64,000 nucleotides of DNA, from contig NZ_CP050831.1 in the NCBI RefSeq assembly GCF_012113595.1, positions 3,410,001 through 3,474,000 on the forward strand. Direction: 5' to 3'. This document shows, one piece after another, positions 26,839-34,491 of the stretch (position 1 is the stretch's first letter; every line of letters starts with the position of its first letter). The position numbers were made by a program, and so were the translations under genes. Source of the DNA: Bacteroides faecium. Lineage in GTDB: Bacteria; Bacteroidota; Bacteroidia; Bacteroidales; Bacteroidaceae. The notes under the pieces were generated by a model. It did no database searches and was not told where the DNA came from. It saw nothing but the letters and a program-made list of their open reading frames with translations.

Positions 26839-29133
26839 TTAATCTGTGATGATAAAATCGACCGGGGATTTTATACAACGAATCGCTCTCGTCACATTAG
26901 CCGATCGCTGAGTGATTGAAAAATACTCTCCGACCACCAGGGTTGCCCTGTCGGTAGCTATATTGGCAAACAGTTGAAGATTGAAATTTATCGTAGTGTT
27001 ATTTTCCTGCCAACCGCTGCCAAAAAGAACCAAAGAATTGGGCGTATCGTTTTTCGTGAACTCTATTTTATTCAGAAACAAACGCGGAATAGTGCCGCCA
27101 TCATATGGGATATTCATCCGGCTATATCGATAGGCCGTCTTGACTATGCCGTTCAAGGTGAAAGTGGAATACTGTTCGGTGCCCTCATTGACGAATGTCG
27201 TGGTCCTGAAACCAAATATGGGCAAAATATCATTTTGATAATCGGGCACCTGGTATCCCGGGGGACAATGTTTCGTCGGGTCGGAAAAATTGATAGCCGA
27301 GCCTTCGGGCGTCGTATTATAGTTTTCGTAGCCGAAAGCAGTGTCATCACCGCCGATGGTATGTTTCAGTTTCAGTCCCTCAAGGTTCTGGCCTTTATAC
27401 GCATCTCCCATCAGCCTCATATACTCGTCATCCGGGCAAGTTTTTAAATATGCATACAAATCTGCCTGCTGTGCGACAGGATCGCTTATTTGTATCTGAT
27501 CCTCAAAACTTCTTGCATTACCTTGCAGATTAAACTTGCACCAGTACTTGCCATCGACCATCACCACAGGCAAACCGTTATTCGGTCTGCTTGCCGGATA
27601 CGTTTCCGACTTTCCGTTAGCATGGGTCACGATAAAATTTCCTTCCTGCTTTCTTCCATCCGCTTCCGGGTCATTCGGTTTGTATCCGCCCACTATTTTA
27701 TAGCGCGGCTTCTGGGCATCCCCGGTGTGTGCCGATTCTTCTACCGGCTCTATCTTAATCCAGTTCCCTGTAAATTGCAGGTTGCTGCCGGGTTCCAACT
27801 CAACGAATCCGAGATCTCCGTCGGCATACTCTTTCATTTCACAAACCACTTTTCCGTCAAAGAAATCATGAATCCTGCCGGTGAATACAGTCGTGTTTTT
27901 TTGGATGACTAGCACGATTCTGTCCCCGTAATATTCCGACAAGTTTTTGTTCCGTACTTCCAGATACACATAGCGTTCTTCGCTACCCGGAGAAGTCAAT
28001 TTCGTTTCAATATCAAACATGTTTCCTGTCACCACTGCGTCTTCGTCAGTTGCCGGGGTGAGAGGCGCTGCAGGGGTAACCGTCACTTCAGGATCTGCCG
28101 CCTCGATGCCTTCCAACTTCACTTCCAGTTCTGTGTCCGCCTCCAGTGCCAGCCGGAACCTTTCTCCATAATAAGGGATATACACCGTATCCCTGCTTTC
28201 GCTCACTCTCATGGTTGCGGGCAGTATCGAGTTCGGTACATCCACCTTTATCTTCTGTGACAAGTCCGGAGTGGCCTCAGTCACGTCTCCCTCATTCCAT
28301 GACTGCACCAGAACCGATAACTGGATGTTTGAACCCACCGCTGTCACTTTCAATTTATACGTATGATTTCTCTTGATAGCGGTAGGCAAGGTAGCTTCCA
28401 GTTTGTTTTTCACTCCATTTATCTCTGCCGTAACTTCCACCTGCAATTTCTTTCCCGTCTGCTCATATAGGTAGAATACTCCCTCTTGCCGTTCCGCGAT
28501 AGGAGTGGAAAACACTTTTTCCAATGAGGCGAGTTTTGTATTCTCCGGCGACTTTACAGGCTCCTGTCCGAACAGGTATACAGATTGTGCCACTGTTTCC
28601 ACCTTGATTTTGCCGATAGTAATGTTCTCTGCCGGCTCCACATCAAAGCGCGCGAAACCACGGGTCAGATACAATACCGGATTTCCATTCTGCCGTAACT
28701 CATCAAGGTCACGATAACCTGACATGATCCAGGTAGCACCCTGCTCCGGCAACGGATCGGAAGCGAAGACTAACTTCTTAAAATCATTTTCATAAAAAGA
28801 GCCCGGAGACGGTTTCACGTCGCTCAATGATGTACCTACATTAGCTACAAAATAAAGACGCCCTTCGGAGTTGACAGGCACCATCATTCCGGTGACAGTG
28901 CCTCCCTGACCTACCGATAAATCCGGGAACACCTTCGTCAATACACCATTTTCAAACAGATAACCCGTCAGGTCTTTAATTTGCCCGGCATCCGCCGTTC
29001 CGGAGGAATCGCCCTCCGAGTTAGTCATGCGGAGCGTCAACACTCCCGGCTGTTCAGGCTTTGCTTCTTTCTCGTCCGAGGTACACCCGGCTAATAACAG
29101 CAGGCATACCGATAGTAATGTCATTTTTTTCAT
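26839..29133 (-). CDS. Large fimbrillin-like lipoprotein with C-terminal FISUMP-like domain
   Basis: A 764-residue lipoprotein (lipobox LAGC). The first about 280 residues match the smaller fimbrillin-like proteins of the cluster (YFVANVG, TRGFARFDVEP, VFYLYEQTGKK, KRNHTYKLKVTAVGSNI). The C-terminal part has GKYWCKFNLQGN, HCPPGYQVPDYQN and an ending TRAIRCIKS, a divergent FISUMP-type pattern. It is the first gene of the minus-strand cluster and is preceded by promoter P3. Confidence 0.7.
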   Translation of the reverse strand: MKKMTLLSVCLLLLAGCTSDEKEAKPEQPGVLTLRMTNSEGDSSGTADAGQIKDLTGYLFENGVLTKVFPDLSVGQGGTVTGMMVPVNSEGRLYFVANVGTSLSDVKPSPGSFYENDFKKLVFASDPLPEQGATWIMSGYRDLDELRQNGNPVLYLTRGFARFDVEPAENITIGKIKVETVAQSVYLFGQEPVKSPENTKLASLEKVFSTPIAERQEGVFYLYEQTGKKLQVEVTAEINGVKNKLEATLPTAIKRNHTYKLKVTAVGSNIQLSVLVQSWNEGDVTEATPDLSQKIKVDVPNSILPATMRVSESRDTVYIPYYGERFRLALEADTELEVKLEGIEAADPEVTVTPAAPLTPATDEDAVVTGNMFDIETKLTSPGSEERYVYLEVRNKNLSEYYGDRIVLVIQKNTTVFTGRIHDFFDGKVVCEMKEYADGDLGFVELEPGSNLQFTGNWIKIEPVEESAHTGDAQKPRYKIVGGYKPNDPEADGRKQEGNFIVTHANGKSETYPASRPNNGLPVVMVDGKYWCKFNLQGNARSFEDQIQISDPVAQQADLYAYLKTCPDDEYMRLMGDAYKGQNLEGLKLKHTIGGDDTAFGYENYNTTPEGSAINFSDPTKHCPPGYQVPDYQNDILPIFGFRTTTFVNEGTEQYSTFTLNGIVKTAYRYSRMNIPYDGGTIPRLFLNKIEFTKNDTPNSLVLFGSGWQENNTTINFNLQLFANIATDRATLVVGEYFSITQRSANVTRAIRCIKSPVDFIITD

Positions 29134-29164
29134 TTGTTGTCAATTATAACGTTTTTTTTGTCTG

Positions 29165-29220
29165 CAAAGAAAAGCATAAGTTCTTTCTTTCCGTTTGTGC
29201 AAAATTCCGTATCTTTTATG
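29165..29220 (-). promoter_or_regulatory. Promoter P3 with shared upstream element
   Basis: Minus strand TTTCTTTG (29172-29165) is one base from the -7 consensus. The shared element lies at 29220-29200 (CATAAAAGATACGGAATTTT), again 48 bp from its edge to the box edge. The leader to the 29133 start is about 25 bases. Confidence 0.55.
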
Positions 29221-29270
29221 TTTCCTTCCTGCAAGCTTGCTTATTTCAGCTATTTTTGCATTTTCCGCTT

Positions 29271-29735
29271 TTATTCCTTCTCGTTTTCTTTCACTTTTAT
29301 TCTCCACCTCTGAAACGCTTGCATGAGCGTTTCCTCCCTCACAAGTTCCGCCAGTCCATACTTGTCAACGAAGGTTGCCATTGATTTTTTGAACATCACA
29401 CCATTATGATACTTATTATGTAATAGGTATGGATAGAGTTCAGTTTTCATTTCCGTCATGATTTCCGTTTCAATCAAGATGCTGTGATCGTATCCGATAT
29501 AGTTGTATACTAGCGGATTTTTTCCGTATGCAGGGGTTGGAATCACAAAAGTGATGTTGCCTTCCGGGCGATAGGAGACACCTTTGGGGTGAACGGTTGT
29601 CAGTTGGTGAATCAGATGGTAAAGGGGCGATATGTGAGAAAGTTGTATGGGTTGTTGGGGATTGAAACTTTGCCCGTGTCGGGCGTACAGGTAAGCAGCC
29701 AGATATGGCTTGATGGAAATTGTAACCGTAACCAT
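29271..29735 (-). CDS. Conserved Bacteroides-type protein of unknown function
   Basis: A 154-residue protein, MVTVTISIKPYLAAYLYARHG at the start, with no signal peptide or membrane segment. The second half is helical and rich in K, R and E, ending EKEK. I do not recognise a family with certainty. Proteins with a similar opening occur widely in Bacteroides genomes near mobile or variable regions, and a DNA-binding or regulatory role is possible but not shown. It precedes the 26839 gene in the same direction with a gap of 137 bp that holds P3. Confidence 0.55.
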   Translation of the reverse strand: MVTVTISIKPYLAAYLYARHGQSFNPQQPIQLSHISPLYHLIHQLTTVHPKGVSYRPEGNITFVIPTPAYGKNPLVYNYIGYDHSILIETEIMTEMKTELYPYLLHNKYHNGVMFKKSMATFVDKYGLAELVREETLMQAFQRWRIKVKENEKE

Positions 29736-29929
29736 TGTCTAAAAGATTTTAATTGTTAGAAAATATTTATTTATTTCATCCTTTCGGATGAACTGTTCTG
29801 TCATTGGATGTGTGGATTTTTCCTCTATTGGTTACGGGATGGAATGGTTTTCTTCAAAGCTTTAATAATCAAGCTGTTATATTGGTGCATTTTTCCTTTA
29901 AAACAAACGAGCCGTTTCACACCGAGAAA

Positions 29930-29980
29930 CGAAGTGTTCCACACCGAGAAACACTTTGTTTCTCGGTGTGGAACACTTCG
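29930..29980. repeat. Perfect 24-bp hairpin with extra half copy
   Basis: Arms 29930-29953 and 29957-29980 are perfectly complementary around the loop CTT. A further copy of CACACCGAGAAAC lies at 29918-29930, directly repeated with the left arm. There is no T-run typical of a terminator. The gap 29736-30294 holds this hairpin and the recombinase promoter region; I see no gene in it. Confidence 0.8.
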
Positions 29981-30203
29981 AATCCCGAATATCAGTGCTA
30001 AAATTACTTCTAATAGTGTGATTTTTCAAGACGGACAAAAATGTTCTTTTATAATTAGTGTAAGTATTTAATATTGCTTTTTCTTGCTTCGGTTCGAGCG
30101 CGCGTATGCGCATTTTCTGGCTGTAAACAACTATTTGTGCAGATGTATATCTGATTTTTAACCAAATTTATACTAATAATAATTATATAGAGCGAACAGA
30201 GTT

Positions 30204-30236
30204 TTTGGTGTGAATGTTGCAAATTGATTAAATTTA
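30204..30236 (+). promoter_or_regulatory. Candidate promoter of the recombinase gene
   Basis: TTTG (30204-30207) and TAAATTTA (30229-30236, one base off TAnnTTTG) are 21 bp apart, close to the usual spacing. The predicted start near 30243 gives a leader of about 50 bases. Confidence 0.45.
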
Positions 30237-30294
30237 CCACCATTTATTAGTAGGTTGGGAAATATGTATGATTATTAATTAAAAATTAAAAGAA

Positions 30295-31545
30295 ATGAGG
30301 ACATCAATCAGGTTAATGCTAAACAAGAACAGGAGACTGAAAGACGGGCGCTATCCTCTTGTGTTTAGAGTGATACATTGCCGTCGGAAAAAATTGCTGT
30401 ACACGGGATACCGGGTGTGCGAAGATGAGTTTGACGAATCGGTGGGGAAAGTTTTGCCGGATGCAGGCTCGGGGTTAACAGCTTCGAAGGTTTCGATAAT
30501 CAATAAGGAAGTGGAGCAAATGAAAAAAAACATTTGGGGGCGTGTCCGGCAATTGGAGTTGACAGGTCTGCCTTTTAGTGTGGATGATTTGCTTCGTCCG
30601 AAAGAAGAAGAAAAAAAAGAAGGTGTGCGCCAGTTTCAATTGCTGGAATATATCGACGGCCAGGTTGAAACTAAGCGGATGAAGGGTAAAGAGGGGATGG
30701 CGGCTGCCTATCGGAGTACACGGTCGTCTTTGGCGAAGTATGTGTATAATGTAGATATAGATATGGAGAAAGTCGATTATCGCTTCGTGCAGGGGTATAT
30801 CGAATTTCTTACTCAACAGGGAATAAGGGCGAATACGGTGTGTTATTATCTGCGCAATCTGCGTACGCTCTACAATCAGGCGATTGTCGACGGGTTGCGT
30901 ACAGATAAGGAATATCCGTTTGTCAAAGTATCGACGCGTCCGGCTAAAACCGTCAAACGCGCTATTTCACGTGAGGACATGGAGGCTATTGCGAATTTGT
31001 CTCTTGAAGGAAACTATAAGATGGAACTGTCGCGCGATCTTTATCTTTTTAGTTTCTATGCACAGGGGATGTCGTTTGTAGATGTTGTATTCTTGAAAAA
31101 AGGAAACATCGTTGGCGAAACGATAATTTACAACCGGCATAAGTCGAAACAACTGATCCAAATCGTTATCACGCCGCAGATGAATCAGCTGATGAAGAAA
31201 TATGCGGGTAATGGAGAATATATTTTTCCTATTATAGATGTTAATAATCCGCAATCTGTATACCATCAGTATCGTTTGGCGTTAACTAATATCAACCGAC
31301 ATTTGCAAAAGATCGAACTTTCACTTGGCATACAGAAAAGAATTACTACATATACTGCGCGCCATACCTGGGCGACTCTGGCTCATGACTATGGAGCGCC
31401 TATCTCCGTTATCAGCGCTGGTTTGGGGCATACTTCCGAAGAGATGACCAGGGTGTATTTGAAAGAGCTCGATTCGAAGGTGCTTAATCAGGTAAATTTG
31501 GTCATAACCAATCTGTCTATTGCTAAAAATGACCTTACAGGCTAA
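30295..31545 (+). CDS. Tyrosine recombinase, probable invertase for the adjacent segment
   Basis: A 416-residue protein with the Bacteroidetes integrase plan: N-terminal arm domain (about 1-100), SAM-like core-binding domain (about 115-210) and catalytic domain (about 230-400). Visible catalytic features are YTARHTWAT with Arg at about 356, LGHTSEEMTRVYLK with the nucleophile Tyr at about 388, and a Lys in NRHKSKQL. The usual first catalytic Arg in the motif xRGMSFVD is Gln here (AQGMSFVD, residue 257). The gene ends 55 bp before the left 26-bp inverted repeat, which suggests local DNA inversion rather than element integration. No tRNA or other mobility gene is nearby. Confidence 0.85.
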   Translation: MRTSIRLMLNKNRRLKDGRYPLVFRVIHCRRKKLLYTGYRVCEDEFDESVGKVLPDAGSGLTASKVSIINKEVEQMKKNIWGRVRQLELTGLPFSVDDLLRPKEEEKKEGVRQFQLLEYIDGQVETKRMKGKEGMAAAYRSTRSSLAKYVYNVDIDMEKVDYRFVQGYIEFLTQQGIRANTVCYYLRNLRTLYNQAIVDGLRTDKEYPFVKVSTRPAKTVKRAISREDMEAIANLSLEGNYKMELSRDLYLFSFYAQGMSFVDVVFLKKGNIVGETIIYNRHKSKQLIQIVITPQMNQLMKKYAGNGEYIFPIIDVNNPQSVYHQYRLALTNINRHLQKIELSLGIQKRITTYTARHTWATLAHDYGAPISVISAGLGHTSEEMTRVYLKELDSKVLNQVNLVITNLSIAKNDLTG

Positions 31546-31584
31546 TAAATATTATCAGAATTTAGCATATTTATTTTTTTTATG

Positions 31585-31592
31585 TACCTTTG
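31585..31592 (+). promoter_or_regulatory. -7 box pointing into the invertible segment
   Basis: TACCTTTG is an exact match to TAnnTTTG. Transcription would begin near 31599, right at the left inverted repeat. The box lies outside the repeats, so it stays fixed when the segment flips. No exact -33 TTTG is seen (TTTA at about 31561). Confidence 0.55.
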
Positions 31593-31600
31593 TCGCGTTG

Positions 31601-31626
31601 CTCTATTACGGAATAGAGATAATATG
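31601..31626 (+). repeat. Left inverted repeat (26 bp)
   Basis: The outer 18 bp form an imperfect palindrome: CTCTATT, spacer ACGG, AATAGAG. The inner 8 bp are ATAATATG. Seven-base half-sites around a short asymmetric spacer are what a tyrosine recombinase crossover site looks like. Confidence 0.9.
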
Positions 31627-31748
31627 CGTTTTTTGTGTTATAGAATTTAAATCCGGGTGCAAAGTAAGCCTATTTTTTCACAATACTCATTATCAATCTT
31701 TCCACATCTTTTATAAATTTGTCTAAACACTCCGATTTATTGTGATTG

Positions 31749-32672
31749 CTATCCAAATAGCTTATTCTCTCCTTGAAAAGTGTCTATCAGTTGCTTGGGC
31801 GTATATCCAAAATGTTTTTTGCAATATACGGTAAATTGTGCCTGGGAACTAAACCCCAAATCTGCCACCATATCCTTTATGCATATTTCAGGGTCAGTAA
31901 GCATACCAAATATCCGATTATTCAATTGTTGCAGCATCCACTGTTTTGCTGGGATCCCAAATTCTTCTTTAAATTTGTTATAAAACTGACTTTTTCCCAT
32001 ATTCGACAATGCAAGTAATTCCGATACATGATGCACCTTTGAACTATTCTCTGTGACAAAATCTTTAAAGTTCAGTTTTTTTCCTATTATAGGAAAAAAC
32101 AACATAGAGATTTGTTCTTTTGTATAAAAACCGCACAGAAGAAGAAAAAGCTCACGTTGCATTGTCTCATGAAAATGAACACAACTCAATCCACTGTTGA
32201 GACATAACACAAGTAGCTCCAAATATTTATCTAACGGACATATAATAGGAAGTGAGGTGAAATTATATTCCATATCTTTAGCCCTTTTAGACAGGGTCTG
32301 GAGCAGTAACTTGTCACAATTGGAAATAGGTTGATCGAAAAAAAGGCAAAGCAGTTGTGCTTCAGAGGAAGGTATAATCTTTAGAAAAGATGAACGCGGG
32401 ATAAGTATCATTTCTCCGGACTTAAAAGTGCGTTCATATTGATTATTCGTAACTTGAAATTCTCCTTCCAAAAAAAACAGGAGATAATTCTTTTTTGCTA
32501 TGTCCTCTTGTAGTCTTTCAGATTCGGAAGAAAATCTTAATATTTTGAATCCGGTTTCCACATGAACAATGTAATTTCGACATGTGACATGTTCTTCAAA
32601 ATAAAGTAATTTAACTGGCGCTTCTTCCACTAGTTTTTTGTCATTCATAATGCTTCTTATTAATGTTATCAA
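31749..32672 (-). CDS. AraC-family regulator inside the invertible segment
   Basis: A 307-residue frame; a second ATG at codon 9 (32648) is an equally good start. The N-terminal part is cupin-like (about 30-125) and the C-terminal part a double helix-turn-helix (about 215-300) with VSELLALSNMGKSQFYNKFKEEFG and IKDMVADLGFSSQAQFTVYCKKHFG. It is paralogous to the regulator at 16236-17102. Its position between a recombinase and a pilus operon makes it the likely switch for pilus expression. No strong promoter is visible in its own orientation; TATTTTTC at 32818-32811 is one base off the -7 consensus. Confidence 0.9.
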   Translation of the reverse strand: MITLIRSIMNDKKLVEEAPVKLLYFEEHVTCRNYIVHVETGFKILRFSSESERLQEDIAKKNYLLFFLEGEFQVTNNQYERTFKSGEMILIPRSSFLKIIPSSEAQLLCLFFDQPISNCDKLLLQTLSKRAKDMEYNFTSLPIICPLDKYLELLVLCLNSGLSCVHFHETMQRELFLLLCGFYTKEQISMLFFPIIGKKLNFKDFVTENSSKVHHVSELLALSNMGKSQFYNKFKEEFGIPAKQWMLQQLNNRIFGMLTDPEICIKDMVADLGFSSQAQFTVYCKKHFGYTPKQLIDTFQGENKLFG

Positions 32673-32704
32673 GTTTGTGTTTCACCATTGTTTCACTATT
32701 ATGC

Positions 32705-32811
32705 CAGCAAGTTGCTGAATTGCAATACTTTATTTTTTTCCCTTTTTTCCATCGGTTATTATAGATTCGATGGAACAAGATTAGTAGCATCTTTCAATTC
32801 GCAACTTGCTG
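32705..32811. repeat. Nested inverted repeat within the regulator's upstream region
   Basis: CAGCAAGTTGCTGAATTG (32705-32722) and CAATTCGCAACTTGCTG (32795-32811) are reverse complements apart from one missing base. Each also holds its own palindrome (CAGCAA-G-TTGCTG and GCAA-C-TTGC). The 72 bp between them contain TACTTTATTT. They may be paired operators for the regulator or a second, smaller recombination substrate. Confidence 0.6.
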
Positions 32812-32841
32812 AAAAATAATAGTTAAGGATGGCTTTTGTTA

Positions 32842-32867
32842 CATATTATCTCTATTCCGTAATAGAG
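32842..32867 (-). repeat. Right inverted repeat (26 bp)
   Basis: Exact reverse complement of 31601-31626: inner CATATTAT, then CTCTATT, spacer CCGT, AATAGAG. It ends 78 bp before the pilus operon start. No TAnnTTTG box is visible between this repeat and that start. Confidence 0.9.
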
Positions 32868-32945
32868 ATGCAAATTGAAAAGAATTAATCGGTATTAATT
32901 AGACACATAGTATTATCATTTTTATTAATTAAAATTTTAAGTGTA

Positions 32946-34352
32946 ATGAGAAACAAAAAGTTTATTTTTTCAATGGGAGTAGCAGCTTTATTGTTTGCGG
33001 CCTGCTCAAACGATGACAATTTAGTGACTGGAACGGGGGGAGGCGCTGCTGAACCGACGATTGTAGAGGGTGAACCAACTTATGCATCGTTTACTGTTAA
33101 GTCGGGCGAAGTGAAAAATAGTCGTGCCGCTACAGCTCCGGAAACGGGTGATGACCAAATTACCGGTGATGTGACATTGCTGATTTTTAATTATCAGACG
33201 AAAGTACTTGAGAATAAGTTTACAATGACTCCTACATCGGGGACAGCTAACGGTACTTTTCTTGTGACTTCCGGTAAGAAGCGTATTTATGCGTTTGCTA
33301 ATCTGAAAAATGAAAGTGGAAGCGCTAAAATTGAAGCTTTACAACCTAAGGTATCGACGGTAGATGAGATGTTGGCGCTAGTGACAGACGAAGCTGGGAC
33401 ATCCTTAGGGCAGACTGCTACTAATGTACCGATGTCGAACATAGATGATGGTCTTGCCAAAGATGTGGCTAATGGTGTTGAGCAAACTGATGCGCCAACG
33501 TCGAATCATATTGATTTGAAGATGCTGAGAATGCTGTCCAGAGCAAAACTTGTTTTGAAATCTGGAGTAGATGATAAGTTTAAAGCATCCGGCTTTACGG
33601 CAAATAATATTGCTAAGGTTACTTATCTTGTGCAGCATGCTGTAGGGAGTGTCGTGAAATCGCCTTTGTATGAAAAGACATGGGGGAGTGGAATTACTGC
33701 GAATGACTTTATGGCTAAAGAGACGTTTTATACGGGTAGTACTGAAAATACAGTAAATCAACTTAATCAATATTATTACCTGACAGAGAATACTTCTCCT
33801 TCTTTCTTGAAAGGTGCTGCTACCCATTTTATTCTTAAAGGAGTTTATATTCCTGCACGTATTATCCGGAGTGGAGCATTTGATGTCGCTACTCAGAATT
33901 TGAAATTTGAATATGGAGGCACTCCTACAGAAGCGGATTGTGACGAATATTGCTATGTAACTGAAAGTCCTAATGCCGCTGTGATTCCGACAGGGGAGTT
34001 TTTCTTGAACCGTGATATTCTTAATGATGCGATCAATGCTTATAATGCTGCAGTGACTGCAGATAAGCGAATTACTGCTTCTGATGTTAAATATAACGAA
34101 TATACAACGGGTTCTTATTATAGAATCAATCTTGGTGAGGGAGAAGCAGGAGCTACAGTGTTCGGTGTGAAACGTAACAACTCTTATACGGTTACTGTTA
34201 ATTCTGTAACTGGTCCGGGCTTCAATACTCCTGACGGAACCAATGGTGCTGAAGGTGATCCGAGTACGCCTATCGACCAGAAAACTTATCTTGACGTAAC
34301 AGTTACTGTAGCTCCGTGGACTGAAGTGAGCCAAGGTACTGATATTAACTAA
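32946..34352 (+). CDS. Type V pilus major subunit, Mfa1 family
   Basis: A 468-residue lipoprotein precursor (lipobox FAAC, Cys at 20). The N-terminal domain contains FTVKSGEVKNSRAAT; an Arg at about residue 60 would suit cleavage by a gingipain-like protease, as in Porphyromonas Mfa1. This is an analogy, not shown here. The region KRIYAFANLK and the terminal strand DVTVTVAPWTEV match the Mfa1 family. Exported as a lipoprotein, such subunits polymerise on the outer surface by strand exchange. It is first in the operon downstream of the invertible segment. Confidence 0.85.
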   Translation: MRNKKFIFSMGVAALLFAACSNDDNLVTGTGGGAAEPTIVEGEPTYASFTVKSGEVKNSRAATAPETGDDQITGDVTLLIFNYQTKVLENKFTMTPTSGTANGTFLVTSGKKRIYAFANLKNESGSAKIEALQPKVSTVDEMLALVTDEAGTSLGQTATNVPMSNIDDGLAKDVANGVEQTDAPTSNHIDLKMLRMLSRAKLVLKSGVDDKFKASGFTANNIAKVTYLVQHAVGSVVKSPLYEKTWGSGITANDFMAKETFYTGSTENTVNQLNQYYYLTENTSPSFLKGAATHFILKGVYIPARIIRSGAFDVATQNLKFEYGGTPTEADCDEYCYVTESPNAAVIPTGEFFLNRDILNDAINAYNAAVTADKRITASDVKYNEYTTGSYYRINLGEGEAGATVFGVKRNNSYTVTVNSVTGPGFNTPDGTNGAEGDPSTPIDQKTYLDVTVTVAPWTEVSQGTDIN

Positions 34353-34404
34353 TAATGCTCATACTATAAGGCTTAAAAGTCTTATCCTTAAATAGCTGGG
34401 AGGA

Positions 34405-34460
34405 GTGAGAAGGGCGAGTTTTTCATTCTATTCAAATTCCCCTTCTTCCCTCTCACTTTT
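34405..34460 (+). terminator. Hairpin between pilus major subunit and anchor gene
   Basis: GTGAGA-A-GGG (34405-34414) pairs with CCC-TCTCAC (34448-34456) with one bulged base. TTTT follows. It could stop part of the transcripts so that the major subunit is made in excess over the anchor. Confidence 0.45.
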
Positions 34461-34491
34461 ATCTAAGTTAAAACAACAAAGAATCAATCTA

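Larger units (their letters stand above)
31601..32867. other. Probable invertible DNA segment (1267 bp) carrying an AraC regulator
   Basis: The segment is bounded by perfect 26-bp inverted repeats and contains one gene, the AraC regulator at 31749-32672. A tyrosine recombinase gene lies on the left and the pilus operon starts 79 bp to the right. In the orientation shown, the regulator faces away from the pilus operon and against the fixed -7 box at 31585. In the other orientation it would lie in line between that box and the operon, starting near 31796. Inversion itself is inferred. Confidence 0.8.

Noticed and set aside
29736..30294. tRNA attachment site for the recombinase
   Set aside because: No tRNA-like cloverleaf or direct repeat flanking an element is seen.
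31520..31726. 68-codon plus-strand frame at the end of the recombinase gene
   Set aside because: It crosses the left inverted repeat and the promoter box and has no family resemblance.
34405..34491. Longer start for the Mfa2-type protein
   Set aside because: It would put a serine-rich stretch ahead of a clean signal peptide, and it falls in a terminator-like hairpin.
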